A stretch of 64,000 bases of DNA from Pseudeuparius sepicola (taxonomy: Eukaryota; Arthropoda; Insecta; Coleoptera; Anthribidae), in assembly GCA_963920635.1 (NCBI GenBank), contig OY987298.1, positions 129,217,735 to 129,281,734 on the forward strand. Direction: 5' to 3'. Made by a program: the position numbers and the translations under genes. Below the pieces are notes generated by a model, which worked only from the letters and a program-made list of their open reading frames with translations, had not been told where the DNA came from and ran no database searches. Below are positions 34,460 to 45,140 of this stretch, in pieces. Every line of letters begins with the position of its first letter. Within the stretch, counting starts at the first letter, position 1.

Positions 34460-35056
34460 TTTTAAAAAAGGGTCTGCAAATTGCTACCGGGAATGGCCTC
34501 TTAAAGGTGTTTTATCCCAATTTAGTTCACTGTACTTGCTTGGCGCATGGAGTAAACAGAGTAGCGGAAGAAATTCGAAATCAATTTCCACTTGTGAATG
34601 ATTTAATTAATAGCATGAAAAAGGTATTTGTACATTTAAGAGGCAAAGAAACTTTTGAACAATGTAAAACTAAATCAAAATTTAAGTTATATACATGCCA
34701 ATTATAAAATAGTTATTGACGTCATTTTACAACTTGAAAAGCAAAAAATTATGTTATCCGATTCAGTAGAATTATTAGAGAAATTGAAAGCAATTATAAA
34801 AAACCGTAAAGATCCCATTGGTCAAGCTATTGCAAAAAAATAGACAATGTTCTAGAAAAAAATTAGGATTTCAAAACTTTATGCAGTATCTCGGCATATT
34901 TTCCGATGAATTGGCGCCAATAAATCCGCAGGTAATATCTTCTCTTAAGAACGCCCCAATTACTTCTGTGGATGCTGAGCGAAGTTTTTCTGCATACAAG
35001 TATATATTAAGCGACAGAAGACAACATTTTAAAATATGTCATAATTTAGAATAACA
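34460..35056 (+). pseudogene. hAT transposase remnant, several frames
   Basis: Three overlapping frames carry hAT features. [20 protein letters not shown] and [16 protein letters not shown] (about 34510-34640) match the catalytic-domain insertion region. A middle piece at 34700-34840 follows after a frame change. APITSVDAERSFSAYKYILS then DRRQHF (about 34950-35030) is the C-terminal dimerisation domain. A large internal stretch is missing after RGKETF, and at least two frameshifts separate the parts. Non-functional; the clade appears different from the hAT tail at 1471. Confidence 0.85.
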
Positions 35057-35300
35057 TTTAGTGTTAGCCTATAGTAAATAACTTGTAAATGTGAATCGTA
35101 CTAATTATCAAAATTTAAAATTTTTTAATTTAGTAAAACATTTAGTGTTAGCCTATACCTAATAAATAATTTGTGAATGTTAATTGTACTCATTGACAAA
35201 ATTTTTAAATTTGTAATTTAGTAAAACATTTAGTGTTAGCCTATAATAAATAATTTGCAAGTGTTAATTGTTTTTATAATTTGTTAAAACATACAAACAT
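35053..35300 (+). repeat. Tandem repeat, three copies of about 85 bp
   Basis: AACATTTAGTGTTAGCCTAT starts units at 35053, 35137 and 35225, each followed by a diverged AT-rich tail. It lies directly after the hAT pseudogene stop, in its 3' region, and may be amplified subterminal sequence. Confidence 0.85.
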
Positions 35301-35820
35301 TATAATTGCCTATATGCCTATTTTTTGCCTTTTTGTTATTTTGGTTGCGGTTTTTACCACAAATACCTGCCTTTGTAGGCGCCTTTTTTGTATTTTATTA
35401 TCACCTTTATATTAAATGTTATTAAATGTTATCAAACCTATTATTTTTTACTTTTTAGTCAACAACACAATCGTGTCTTTCAGTTTTCTTAACTATTAAT
35501 TTAATTTTTTATCTTTTAATCTTAAATATGCTTAGAGTTTTAGGTTTCTAGGGTTACTCCAGGTTCTTTTACATCCAAATCAGATAGGTGTGTCATATAG
35601 AAGGCCTAACTCTTTCATTATGATGCATCTCTGCTAATGCGGACAAGGAACCATTGAGCAGTGGCATCACCATTAATGCTCGAATCAGTTTTCGAAGTTT
35701 TAGATTGATACGAAAACTAATTTGCTAGGTTTACAAAGTTACATACCTACATACAAGTCAAGCTATTAAAAGTGTGTTAATATAGAATATTTTTAACTGT
35801 AACAATTTTTGGGCCGGTGG

Positions 35821-35880
35821 TATTATTTTTTATCATTACAGGTGCTTATCTGGTCACGGACTTCCACTAGTGAGGGAATG
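35821..35880 (+). repeat. Direct duplication, mate 36168-36223
   Basis: ATTACAGGTGCTTATCTGGT through CACTAGTGAGGGAAT is repeated exactly about 345 bp downstream, with weaker similarity just before it. A miniature element (35937-36163) lies between the copies, but the duplication is too long to be its target-site duplication. Confidence 0.9.
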
Positions 35881-35936
35881 GGCCTGTCCATTGTCCAATG
35901 AATAAGGGTTCTTTATTCATAGGGCCTGTCAATAGC

Positions 35937-36163
35937 CGCGTTCCTTTTGCCCCTACATTGAGAACTTTAGCTCAGTTGTTAGCCGAGCCACTCAGTTTGT
36001 TTTTTCCTGTCAAAGGCTGAGTGAGTGTCCTCGCGAGGATGTGCTTGAAGGGTGAAGGGGGAGGTAAAAAATCTCACTCTATCTCACATTCTCATTTGTA
36101 AAAGGAACGGCCACCAACTGAGATAAAGTAAGAATTCTTAAGAGAAGTGGCAAAAGGAACGCG
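35937..36163. mobile_element. 227-bp miniature element with CGCGTTCCTTTTGCC ends
   Basis: CGCGTTCCTTTTGCC and complement at the tips; further pairing of AGCTCAGTTG with CAACTGAGAT inward. The centre holds the palindrome TCCTCGCGAGGA. No clear target duplication; family unknown. Confidence 0.7.
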
Positions 36164-36223
36164 TCTAATATTATTTACTATTACAGGTGCTTATCTGGTC
36201 ACGGACTTCCACTAGTGAGGGAA

Positions 36224-36689
36224 TACCTGTGACTGCTTCCAGAGTGAATCGGATTTTTATTTTTTGTCGAAATTCACTTTGGGCCACTGTGAAAAAGATG
36301 TTACATAAAAGCAGAATAATTATGACTGTGTTAATATATTTGAATAATTTAATTGCCTTATACTGCCACAAAATTTTGAGAATTTCTTGAAATTAGAGTG
36401 AAGGTTAAATATACCTACCTTTTATGGATGAAAAGCAAGTTTGAATATTTTTATTATTTCTTTAGCATATTGTCATTTAACAAAAACAATATATCTATCT
36501 ACGATATAGCAGAAGCATGTGTAATATTAGAAAGTAAAAAGTTGTCTTGCCTTGATGAATCCGTCTCGTATTTCGGGGCCACAAACAACCATAGCAGACT
36601 CTGTGACGATTTTTACACAACTTTCGGTTGCTTGTGAGTTGGAAATTCTAGACAAAACAAGATCGTTTGCCAGCTTTGGATTTTAGATA
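36224..36689. other. Interval with no recognised gene
   Basis: Open frames on both strands at 36171-36390 are short; the minus strand gives FTLEAVTGIPSLVEVRDQIS, which is protein-like but which I cannot assign. Confidence 0.35.
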
Positions 36690-37408
36690 TACAGGGTGAG
36701 TCACATCTAAAGTCAGAGCCGAAAACGCGAGGTAGAGTTCGCTAAAATAAGCACATATGCTTAATAAACATTAGCTCAAAAACGCTTGGTTCTCCATATA
36801 CAGCGTGTTGAAACTTTTCCAAATATTTTTTTAATTTCTTTCGAGCCTGTTTAGGAATTCCAACAAAATTTGATACATATTATGGGTTGTCATTTTGTGC
36901 AATAATTTAGCCCTGTTCAGATGAGCAGCGGCGTAGATACAATAATTTTATTTTAAATGCCAGCATAATCACCTTGGCACTAGTTTAAAAAATCCGAAAC
37001 GAAGAAACTGTACCAGAAATAAAAAAAATACCAAGAGGCGCTTTTTGTTCCAAATTGAATGGGCTATCCAAAAAGGGCAAATTTTTTTGTTTTGGCACAG
37101 GACCGTACTACTTTTTTATACAATTATTTACAGTAACTATTTGTATCTACGCCGCTGATCATCTAACCGGGGTCAAATTATTGCACAAAATGGCAACCGT
37201 CCAATGAATAATGTGTACCAAATTTGGTTGGAATTCCTAAATGGGCTCGAAAGAAATTAAAAAAATATGTTATTTTTGGAAAAATTTTAACACGCTGTAT
37301 ATGGAGAACCAAGCGTTTTTGAGCTTATGTTTATTAAGAATATGTGCTTATTTTAGCGAGTTCTACCTTGCGTTTTCGGCTCTGACTTTAGATGTGACTC
37401 ACCCTGTA
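36690..37408. mobile_element. CAGGGTGAGTC fold-back, 719 bp
   Basis: TACAGGGTGAGTCACATCTA and complement with TA outside; arms pair nearly to the dyad at about 37049. Internal ATACAGCGTGTTGAAAC at 36800 is mirrored at 37290, hinting at an older inner end. Confidence 0.92.
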
Positions 37409-37773
37409 TATTAAAATGTCATTCTGTTTCTGGAATTTTTTAGTAGTATAGTATATTTCAATATATTGTGATCTTTACAATTGTGACTTAATAATAATAC
37501 AGTCAATATGCGAGTCAAAGAATAAAATAAAAACTTAGGTAACTATACAGGGTGTCATTAATAATGGCACCTAGGGTAAACTGCCCAATTGTTGGCATGT
37601 TAAGTCATATCTTTGTTTGTAAAAATCATATCATTGATAACTTTAATAAAACTGGAGATTTTTTAACTTTTATATGATCCAGATACTTGTTTCTTGAAAA
37701 AATAATACTGGTTTGTTTAATTTAAGGTCAACACATTTGTAAAAATAGTTAAAAGTAAATTTTTCCGTAAATT

Positions 37774-37861
37774 CCAATTGTTGGCACCCAAATGCTAGTT
37801 ACTGGCACACCAATAATTGGCACCTACCAATTACTGGCACACCAGTAATTGGCACCAGTCA
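37774..37861. repeat. Subterminal ATTGGCAC repeat array of the pogo-like element
   Basis: Six or so spaced copies of (C)CAATTRTTGGCACC / ACTGGCACAC, for example CCAATTGTTGGCACCC, ACCAATAATTGGCACC and CCAGTAATTGGCACC. Related copies occur at 40801-40870 and 41211-41251. Likely transposase-binding sites (inference). Confidence 0.8.
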
Positions 37862-38108
37862 ATTTTTCAATCGAAATGAAAAATATATCTATAGGTAATA
37901 ATGACAATAATAGCGTTAGCTATGAACTCGGAATGATGAAAGGTGCAAAACAGACATCAAAAATCTGGAGAGTTAAGGTCAGAACACTATACTCAGTAAG
38001 AATTTAGACTACAGGGAATATCAATTGAGTAGCAACTAAGTAAATTAGGTAATATAATATAAATTAATACTCTTTTACTACATATTGAGTTCTTTATTGC
38101 ACAATAAT

Positions 38109-40231
38109 TTAACAAATATTGCATGAAGTACATGTGAAGAATTCCTTGTATAACCCTTTTCTCTCTAAGCAAGCAACGTGGTAAGTTCTGTTGCACATTT
38201 GGCACCGAATACCTTTATTGCATAGCCCGATATTGTGAGTACAGATAAAACATAATCCTGTAGTAACTATGTAATTGTTAGACAAATCAGTTCCAGGAGA
38301 ATCATCGTCATAACAAAACAGTTTTCTTTTGTGAACCTCTGAATTATTTTTTCTCAAACTGTTTTTATCTGACTTATCACATAAGATATTTGTTTCCATG
38401 ATTGTAACCTTGCTATCTTGATTTTGAGGTTCTTCAACATTCACCTCATTTCCATCAGAGAGTTTTTGGTCTATTTGCTCACTGTTTTTCGCTGTTTTCA
38501 TTATGTTCGCCTCCATGGAGTTTTCTTTTTTGTCTTGTGCTGTTTTCTTGCTAGTATTTTTCGATTTAGCTTTTGCTTTACTCTTCTTCAATAAATTTTC
38601 TTCTACTCGTTTTGCCCTTTTCAAAATATTTTCCTCCTTTTTTCTTTCTTTTTCAATCTTGATTAATTCCTTTTCTTCTAGATTTTTTTTGTAGGCTGAA
38701 GAAACAAAGGATATCCTCTCTGAATTTCTCTTTCCCGTTCTTTCAGGTGTTTTTATTTTTTGAAGAAAATCCGAAATACATTTGTTTTCTTCTGTCTCTT
38801 CACCTTTTGGGTAATATTCTCTTTTACTTTGGGCAACAATGTCATTTTCTTTTGAATGTGCTGCCTGAACTGATGGCAACATCGTGTGTATATCGTCTTT
38901 TTTACTTTCGGCATTAATTTCATTTTCTTCTGAGGTCTTAGTGAGAACTGGTGGCAATATTGGGCATATCTCATGGTCTTTATCATTTTCTGTCGCTTCT
39001 CGTAAAACAATATTTTGAAGTATGTTTATGTTACTGGCATTACTTTTATCCAAATTTGTACCATCTTCAGTTGCTGCAATCACTAGGGGCATATCCATTA
39101 TTTCTTCTTCGGTAAAATGCATTTGCTCTTCATCTATGTCCAATACACTTATTTCAATAATATTCTCATCGGTTGTCGCTGTAGGTTTTAGATTATGATA
39201 AATATTTTTTAAGGCATAAAAATAAACACAGTTTCCCGCATGCTCTTCTGTCTCCATATTTCCATTTTCAAGTTGCGAAATTATTTTTTCATCCACTATA
39301 GATTTGAACTCGTTAAGTGTCATTGATTTTTCATTGGCTTCAGTATTAACAATATTTTCACTACAAATTTGCATTTTTTTCCCAAGACATTTAGAAAAGT
39401 TTATGGCATTGGCATTCCATGGCCACAAACCACAGGCTCTGAAACCATTAGACACTGTTTCCTTTTTAAGATTTTTCAAGGCTTTCTCTAAAATCGGTGC
39501 AAAGTTAGCTTTTCCGAGTTGACAATACGGATTTTCCCTTCTCCATTGAATTACTCCTTGCTTCCAAAAAGACTTGAGGGGCTTAAAACATGACACGTCT
39601 GCAGGTTGGAGAATCCTAGTCGCGTTAGGGTATAAGGCTATTAAAATAATTTCTAACTCTGTACATAGTTGACTTAGCTTGTATGTTAAATGTGTTCGAT
39701 GTCCGTCGACAAACAAAATTACTGGAAATTTTATATTTTGCTTTACAAGACTTGGATGAAAAATATTCCTGATATAATCGATAAATATCTCAGACTTCAT
39801 CCAGCCATTTTCGCTCATAGACAGGCCCCACTCGCTGGGAACGCTACTAGAAATAGCTTTGCTCAGCCGTTTATTAGGAAAAATAATTAAAGGGGGTGTT
39901 AAATCTCCAGCCGCAGAAAAAGAAAACATTACAGTGAGATTTTGTTTCGCTTGTCCCTTGTCAATCTCATACACGTTTTGTGCACCTAAAGGAGCGATTA
40001 CTTTGCCAAGTTTCGGACAAAACAGAAAGCAAGTTTCGTCGCCATTATAAACTCTACCCGGATCATCAAGAATTGAAAACCAATTTTTAGATTTTAAATA
40101 TGTTTCGATGTCAGAAAACCATTTCTTTATGTCTTTCTCCGACACACAGGCCGATGCTGAAGTAACTGCTTCAGGAGTACGGTGTGTCAATTCAGAGTGT
40201 CGATTCAAAAATGACCTGTACCAATGGTCTC
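38109..40231 (-). CDS. Pogo/Tigger-like DDE transposase, catalytic exon with PHD-like tail
   Basis: The exon starts at an AG acceptor (40231) and runs about 707 codons to a stop. Early residues SELTHRTPEAVTSASACVSE complete a CENP-B-type DNA-binding region. The DDE_1 catalytic core shows VYNGDET (first Asp), ILFVDGHRTHL (second Asp) and LQPADVSCFKPLKSFW (third Asp), with 35 residues between the last two (DD35D). A long acidic then lysine-rich coiled-coil-prone linker follows. The C-terminus has C-x2-C-x6-C-x5-C-x2-C-x4-H-x2-C-x12-C-x2-C, a PHD-like zinc finger. All three catalytic acids are present. The protein would act in the nucleus on the element's own ends. Exon 1 is damaged, so full-length function is doubtful. 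Confidence 0.9.
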
Positions 40232-40284
40232 CTGAAAGGTAATATATTAAGTATAAGCAACTTATTAATTATAAAATGGCTTAC

Positions 40285-40623
40285 CCGGTATATTTTCTTT
40301 AAACGGATTTGGTCTTCTATTGGCATCCATAAATTCTTTAACCGAAAGCTAGAGGTCAATTTTACGTTTGGGAAATCCTTTCCTTTGGCTTTCTAAAATC
40401 CATTCTACTATCATATTTTCCTCGTCTGTACTGAGGTAAGTATTAGGTCCAGGTCTAGTTTTTGTAAATTTTGAACTTAATCTAAATTGTAACGTCGAAC
40501 GAGGAATTCCATATTTTTTAGAAACAGACTTTTGTGATTCTCCTTTCCTAATGTCGCTCAGAGCTCTCTTAATTGTGTCTTCGTTGTACGTTTTTTAACG
40601 TTTTTTGTTTTAATCTTTGGCAT
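40285..40623 (-). pseudogene. Exon 1 of the pogo-like transposase, damaged
   Basis: ATG (MPKIKTKNVKK) lies at 40621-40623. A helix-turn-helix reading with SVSKKYGIPRSTLQFRLSS and, later, DANRRPNPFKENIPG matches the psq/CENP-B-like N-terminus of pogo transposases. That reading is in a different frame from the ATG, needing a one-base frameshift near 40590. It is also interrupted by TAG at 40349-40351, where relatives have an ordinary residue. It ends at a GT donor, and a 53-bp intron (40232-40284, GTAAG...TTTCAG) joins it in phase to the catalytic exon. Confidence 0.8.
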
Positions 40624-41478
40624 CTGCAAACATTAATATTATATAGAAAACTTTTTTATATTTTGTAATAAAAATCAGAAAGAAACATTAAATTTTTAAC
40701 GTTTTTTACTAATAAAAGACACATGCAAAAAGCAGTTCTAGTTGCTATAGACATAAAAATCTTGGAGTGCCGATGATTGGATAGATGCTAGACTTTAACA
40801 ATTCTAGCCGTTGGCATGAGTGCCAATTATTAGAATTTAACCAGATCTGTGATGCCAATTGTTGGCACCCTAAAAAGCCGTTACAAACTTCGACGAAACT
40901 TATAATAAATATCAATATATTACTCAATATACATGCAAAGCTAAAATGAAAATTAGTTACAACCTGTAGCTTATCATTTAAACAGTCTACTCTAAAAAAA
41001 CTTCCAACGAATTCCTTACCTTGAGTCACTAAATTTCATAGATTTGTTACCACAAGCACAGAACGGTTAGGATTTCGCCGCCATGATGAATATTTGACAC
41101 ATATGCAATGTTGCCATATTAGAAAGAAGGGTTGCCAGTACCTCGTTTTAACCAATGTTTACCGAAATATCTTGGTATAATATATAAAATTAGATAAAAC
41201 ATTTGTACGTGCCAATAACTGGTCGGATGCCAACAATTGGGTAGTTTACCCTAGTGCAATCGAATATATTTTGGGCCAAAATATTACCATTGAGGCTAAT
41301 ATGCCTTAAAGTTCATTATTAATTATGGCTACATCTCCCGAAATAATCAAGCTGCTGAACTGAAATTTGCCACTGCTGTATTTTTGGGGTTGAAGAATAA
41401 GCTGAAAAAGTCAATTTCTACGTATCTGATAGAGGGCGCCACTTGCGCTGTTTTTGGATTGCGCTTTTACTTGTATTT

Positions 41479-42156
41479 AAAAAAATCTCTAGCAACCGTT
41501 CCAGTTTAGATTTTGTGATCCAGCGACGATTTTGTCGATTATTTTGCGAAGGTAATTTGCAAGAGAGCAAAGTGAATCATTGTATATAATCATCATTATA
41601 TATATATTCTAAAAATATAATATATTCATTCTAAAAATGTATTTGTCGAAAGCCACGACGAGTAACTATTTCCGGCCCTTTAAACGGCCATTTTATAGAA
41701 AACAGACGGCGCTATTTTACAGTTTCTTATGCTGTTTTGTAAGTTAATCCACCCTACTCTATCGTGGAGTGATTTACCTGGCCAGGCCAAAATCGGGAAG
41801 TATCTTTTAAATGTATCAGCTTAAAAATAAAACCGTCTCAAAAAACATTATGTGGCAGGTATGCAGGTAAAGTAGTGTCCTGCTACTTTCCAAATTTTTT
41901 TATAGAAGAAAGTTTTAGATAAAACTTGTGTGGAATTTTTTGCGGTTTTCTGGGATAATAATAAGTTTTATTCTCTTGGTATATTTTTGGTTATAGCATT
42001 GATCGTCTATCTTTATTATGAGATCCTCAAATTCAAGTTAAATAAATTTAGTATAAAATTTTAAAATGGACTATTTGAAAAATGGAACAAATGATATAAA
42101 GTTTTATATCATTTTGATTGCCTTAGGGAGCAGATTTCAAAAATGCAAGAATATAT
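41479..42156. other. Interval with no recognised gene
   Basis: AT-rich; nothing recognised. Confidence 0.55.
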
Positions 42157-42232
42157 AGGGTGTTCCATTTAGTGGTGGCACACTGCGCGTGGACCCCCTG
42201 TACATCGTCATCCTTAATGAAACACCCGGTAT
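42157..42232. mobile_element. Tiny CAGGGTG-type fold-back remnant, about 75 bp
   Basis: TATAGGGTGTTCCATTTA and the right end TAATGAAACACCCGGTA pair. Between them lies GACCCCCTGTACA, a further CCCTGTA-like end. Non-coding. Confidence 0.5.
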
Positions 42233-43902
42233 GTTTGTTGTATATCCCCGGATTCAAATAACTGTTCTTTGGACCAAAAAGTAATTCATAGAAACGTTTA
42301 TTTGCAAAGTAAATAAGATGTGCATAGAGTAGTTTCTTCTTGGAATGGCCAGAAAAGGTAGAAGTCTGAAAATAGTGCCTACCTTCGAGTATAAGATTAA
42401 AGTTCCTACCTATAGTTTTTAACTTTATAGAGAGAAGTAAATAAAAAAGCTTTTCAATTAAATAAGAACCCCAAATCAGATATTTAATCTGGCGTTCCTA
42501 AATTGCTGATTTCACAGCGTCATTGCAAACGTTTTGCTGATCTGCTTCTAAAATGTTTGAACTGAAATTGAAATTTTGAATGAGCGACAAACAACTGATG
42601 CCTTAAGAACAGAGCAAATCAGTAACGTCTTGCACTGATCAAAAATGTGTCCGAATATTTAAATATCGGGAAACCTTTTTTGTTCCATAAAAATTGTATG
42701 CCAAGTATTTAAACGTGGTCTTTTATTTTAATCATATACAAATTATGGCGATGGCAAAGGACCTTTGGCTAATATGTTTATCAATTTGCAAATGCATAAG
42801 GAAATTACTTTTTATAGTAGGTGGAAAAAATAACTTCGATTTGGCAGCAAAGATAAAGCTCAAAGCACGTAGGAGGGAAGTATATGAAAATATGGCAACA
42901 CATGGAATGGCTAAATGGCCGGCTGACGTGCCGATCTGATAACCAACCGCGTTAATTCTTGACACGTGCTGAATGGCCTCGACTGTTATCTTGTTACGTT
43001 TGTGAGGGTGAAATTGGGCCTAAAACATGTTCCCCCTTTCACGGAAGTGACGGGAAATGTAAATTCAAGATCAGTAATATGTGGAAAACTGCGCGGAGTG
43101 AATAGACGATTTTCAACAGAGGTATTGATCTTCCACAATAATGAACAGTTAGTTAGGAGACTTTTTAAAGTCAGTTGTTTGTCACTCGTTCCAAATTTGA
43201 AATATTGAATCCTCAGATTAAAAACTGGGAAAGCAGATACAGCAAAACATTGACAACAAACATAATATTTAATTGAAGGGGCTATTTCAGTCGCAACAAA
43301 TCGGAAATAGTATATATAGGTATTACGAACATGGGCGGAAAATATTACAGGAATACGTTATAAGATCTATGTTGGGAATATGGAACCTATTGGCGATACA
43401 CTATTGATTGATACATCATGTATAACAATAATTAAAAGAACCGACAGTCTGTAATTGTTTTACATGGCCTTCTGTTATTCTCATTAGAAGTCTGCATTTT
43501 TCTTTAGTCAGGAGTATGAATGTGAGAGAAACTTACTGAGAAAACAGCAAATTTTCCTGTTTCTGCCTTAAACATAAATTCCAACTATTCAGACAGAGTG
43601 TTTTTACCCAGAAATTTATTTTTATTGAATATTTCTCATTAAAACAGCTTCCAGGTGCCAGGTGGCAACGGGCTTTTTTGCTTATGGAAACTTACTGGAA
43701 TTCAAAAATAAATGTGTAAGAAATAATATTAATTTATAACTTTTCCCCAAATTAAAAATGTACAAAAATACAGATCTTCCCATCCCAATCCAAAGGTAGA
43801 GCCAAGTTGTATATAAGCTAATTTCCTACAATAGTAGAAGATTTCATAACGTTTAATTTTTATTTGAAACTTTATTTCTTTATAGAAAATAAGACAGTTA
43901 TA
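42233..43902. other. Interval with no recognised gene
   Basis: AT-rich with a more balanced patch at 42830-43130 (GACACGTGC, AACCGCG motifs) that could be regulatory. 43756-43870 is related to 45065-45140 plus 46141-46195, a directly repeated flank. Confidence 0.4.
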
Positions 43903-44036
43903 TACAGTATGGAACAGCCAAATGGAATAAATTCAATATCTCCTTACAGGGTGATGCTAGAAAAAATTTTTAAATACAAAAGTATTTGATAGATCAAGGC
44001 GCATAACATAAAAATATAGTGGTGTATACAGGGTGC

Positions 44037-44805
44037 TCCATAAGTGTGATATTATATGCAACTTTGTTTTTTTAAATGGCACACGCTGTATTTTGCTTGA
44101 TTTTTATATTACCCTGAGGATTCTACACATCTTTTATACACCCATATCTATGCCCAAACCCAACCGTTTTAGAAATAATCCATCATTTCATTTAAATATC
44201 GTCAAGTGGGAGTTACAATTCGCGTTCAAAATGCATGCCTCTAACGTTAACAAAAAAGTTATACGACGTTCGAGGCATGCATTTTGAACATCTCATACGT
44301 TGATATTGATTTATTTTGTATTAATTTTTTTAATATCAGGAACTGTGAATTTTCTAAATAAAGTTTAAAAACATAATTATAATGTTTGACAAGAGAATGA
44401 AAAAACCTTTCAAATGAGATATCACAACCCCATACTACATCAAATTTAAACATTATCGATCACTGGAAATTTATCAAATTGTAAATTTTGTTGTTATCAC
44501 CCTGTATAATGTAGCACGATTTCGTTAGCGGAAAAATAACAGGTATCTATACTATTTATTTGCAAATGATACGGCTTTCGTCGCTAACATTAAAAAAATA
44601 ATACCCTCACGAATTGTAACTCGCACTTGACGATATTTAAATGAAATGAGGGATTATTTCCAAAACGGTTGGGTTTGGGCATAGATATGGGTGTATAAAA
44701 GATGTGTAGAATCCTTAGGGTAATATAAAAATCAAGCAAAATACAGCGTGTGCCATTTAAAAAAACAAAGTTGCATGTAATATCACACTTATGGAGCACT
44801 CTGTA
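44037..44805. mobile_element. CAGGGTGCTCC fold-back nested at the dyad of 43903-44929
   Basis: TACAGGGTGCTCCATAAGTG and the complement ending GGAGCACTCTGTA; arms of about 190 bp at high identity. The centre (about 44224-44590) is mostly unpaired and contains an 18-bp-arm hairpin and a lone ATCACCCTGTATA at 44500. Confidence 0.88.
44224..44289. repeat. Hairpin with perfect 18-bp arms
   Basis: GTTCAAAATGCATGCCTC and exact complement separated by 30 bases including GTTAACAAAAAAG. It occurs once, at the edge of the unpaired centre of the surrounding fold-back. Confidence 0.9.
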
Positions 44806-45140
44806 TACACCACTATATTTTTATGTTATGCGCCTCGATCTATCAAATACTTTTGTATTTAAATTTTTTTTCTAGCATCACCCTGTAAGGAGATATTGAA
44901 TTTATTCCATTTGGCTGTTCCATACTGTATATAGGTATGTAATGGATTTCCGAGGGGCGTAGTTTGGATTTATTTTCCTTTGCAGTTGAATAATTTATAA
45001 ACGGTAGTTCTGAGAGTAAATATGTACGAAACAAAATGGATTCTTAATATTTCGGTAAATTCAAAAATGTACAAAATACAGACCTTCCCATATACCAAAT
45101 AACAAAGTTGTTTGACCACCCTCTCATATAGGACAAGCTG

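Larger units (their letters stand above)
37572..41253 (-). mobile_element. Near-complete pogo/Tigger-like transposon, 3.68 kb
   Basis: The element proper is 37574-41251. Inverted ends GGGTAAACTGCCCAATTG (continuing TTGGCAT) match with one mismatch in about 25 bp, flanked by TA on both sides, as for pogo. Arrays of CCAATTGTTGGCAC-like motifs lie inside both ends. It encodes a two-exon transposase on the minus strand (40285-40623 and 38109-40231). It is inserted in a fold-back remnant. Confidence 0.92.
37547..41478. mobile_element. Core-family-D fold-back remnant, split by a pogo-like element
   Basis: TACAGGGTGTCATTAATAAT at 37547 begins the element. After the 37572-41253 insertion it continues with the family D module (ATCTCCCGAAATAATCAAGC near 41332, GAGGGCGCCACTTGCGCTG near 41433). 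Only one arm is present; the other is lost after about 41478. Confidence 0.7.
43903..44929. mobile_element. CAGTATGG fold-back, outer layer
   Basis: TACAGTATGGAACAGCCAAA and complement. Arms of about 130 bp include an internal TTACAGGGTGATGCTAG mirrored at 44876. It encloses 44037-44805 with a nearly shared dyad (about 44416 against 44421). Confidence 0.88.

Noticed and set aside
35053..35300. CRISPR-like array
   Set aside because: The repeats are direct tandem units with diverged AT-rich tails behind a hAT pseudogene in a eukaryotic window; there are no uniform spacers.
44033..44799. Repeated open frames in the 44-kb fold-back as genes
   Set aside because: They span the terminal repeat and are mirrored by structure alone.
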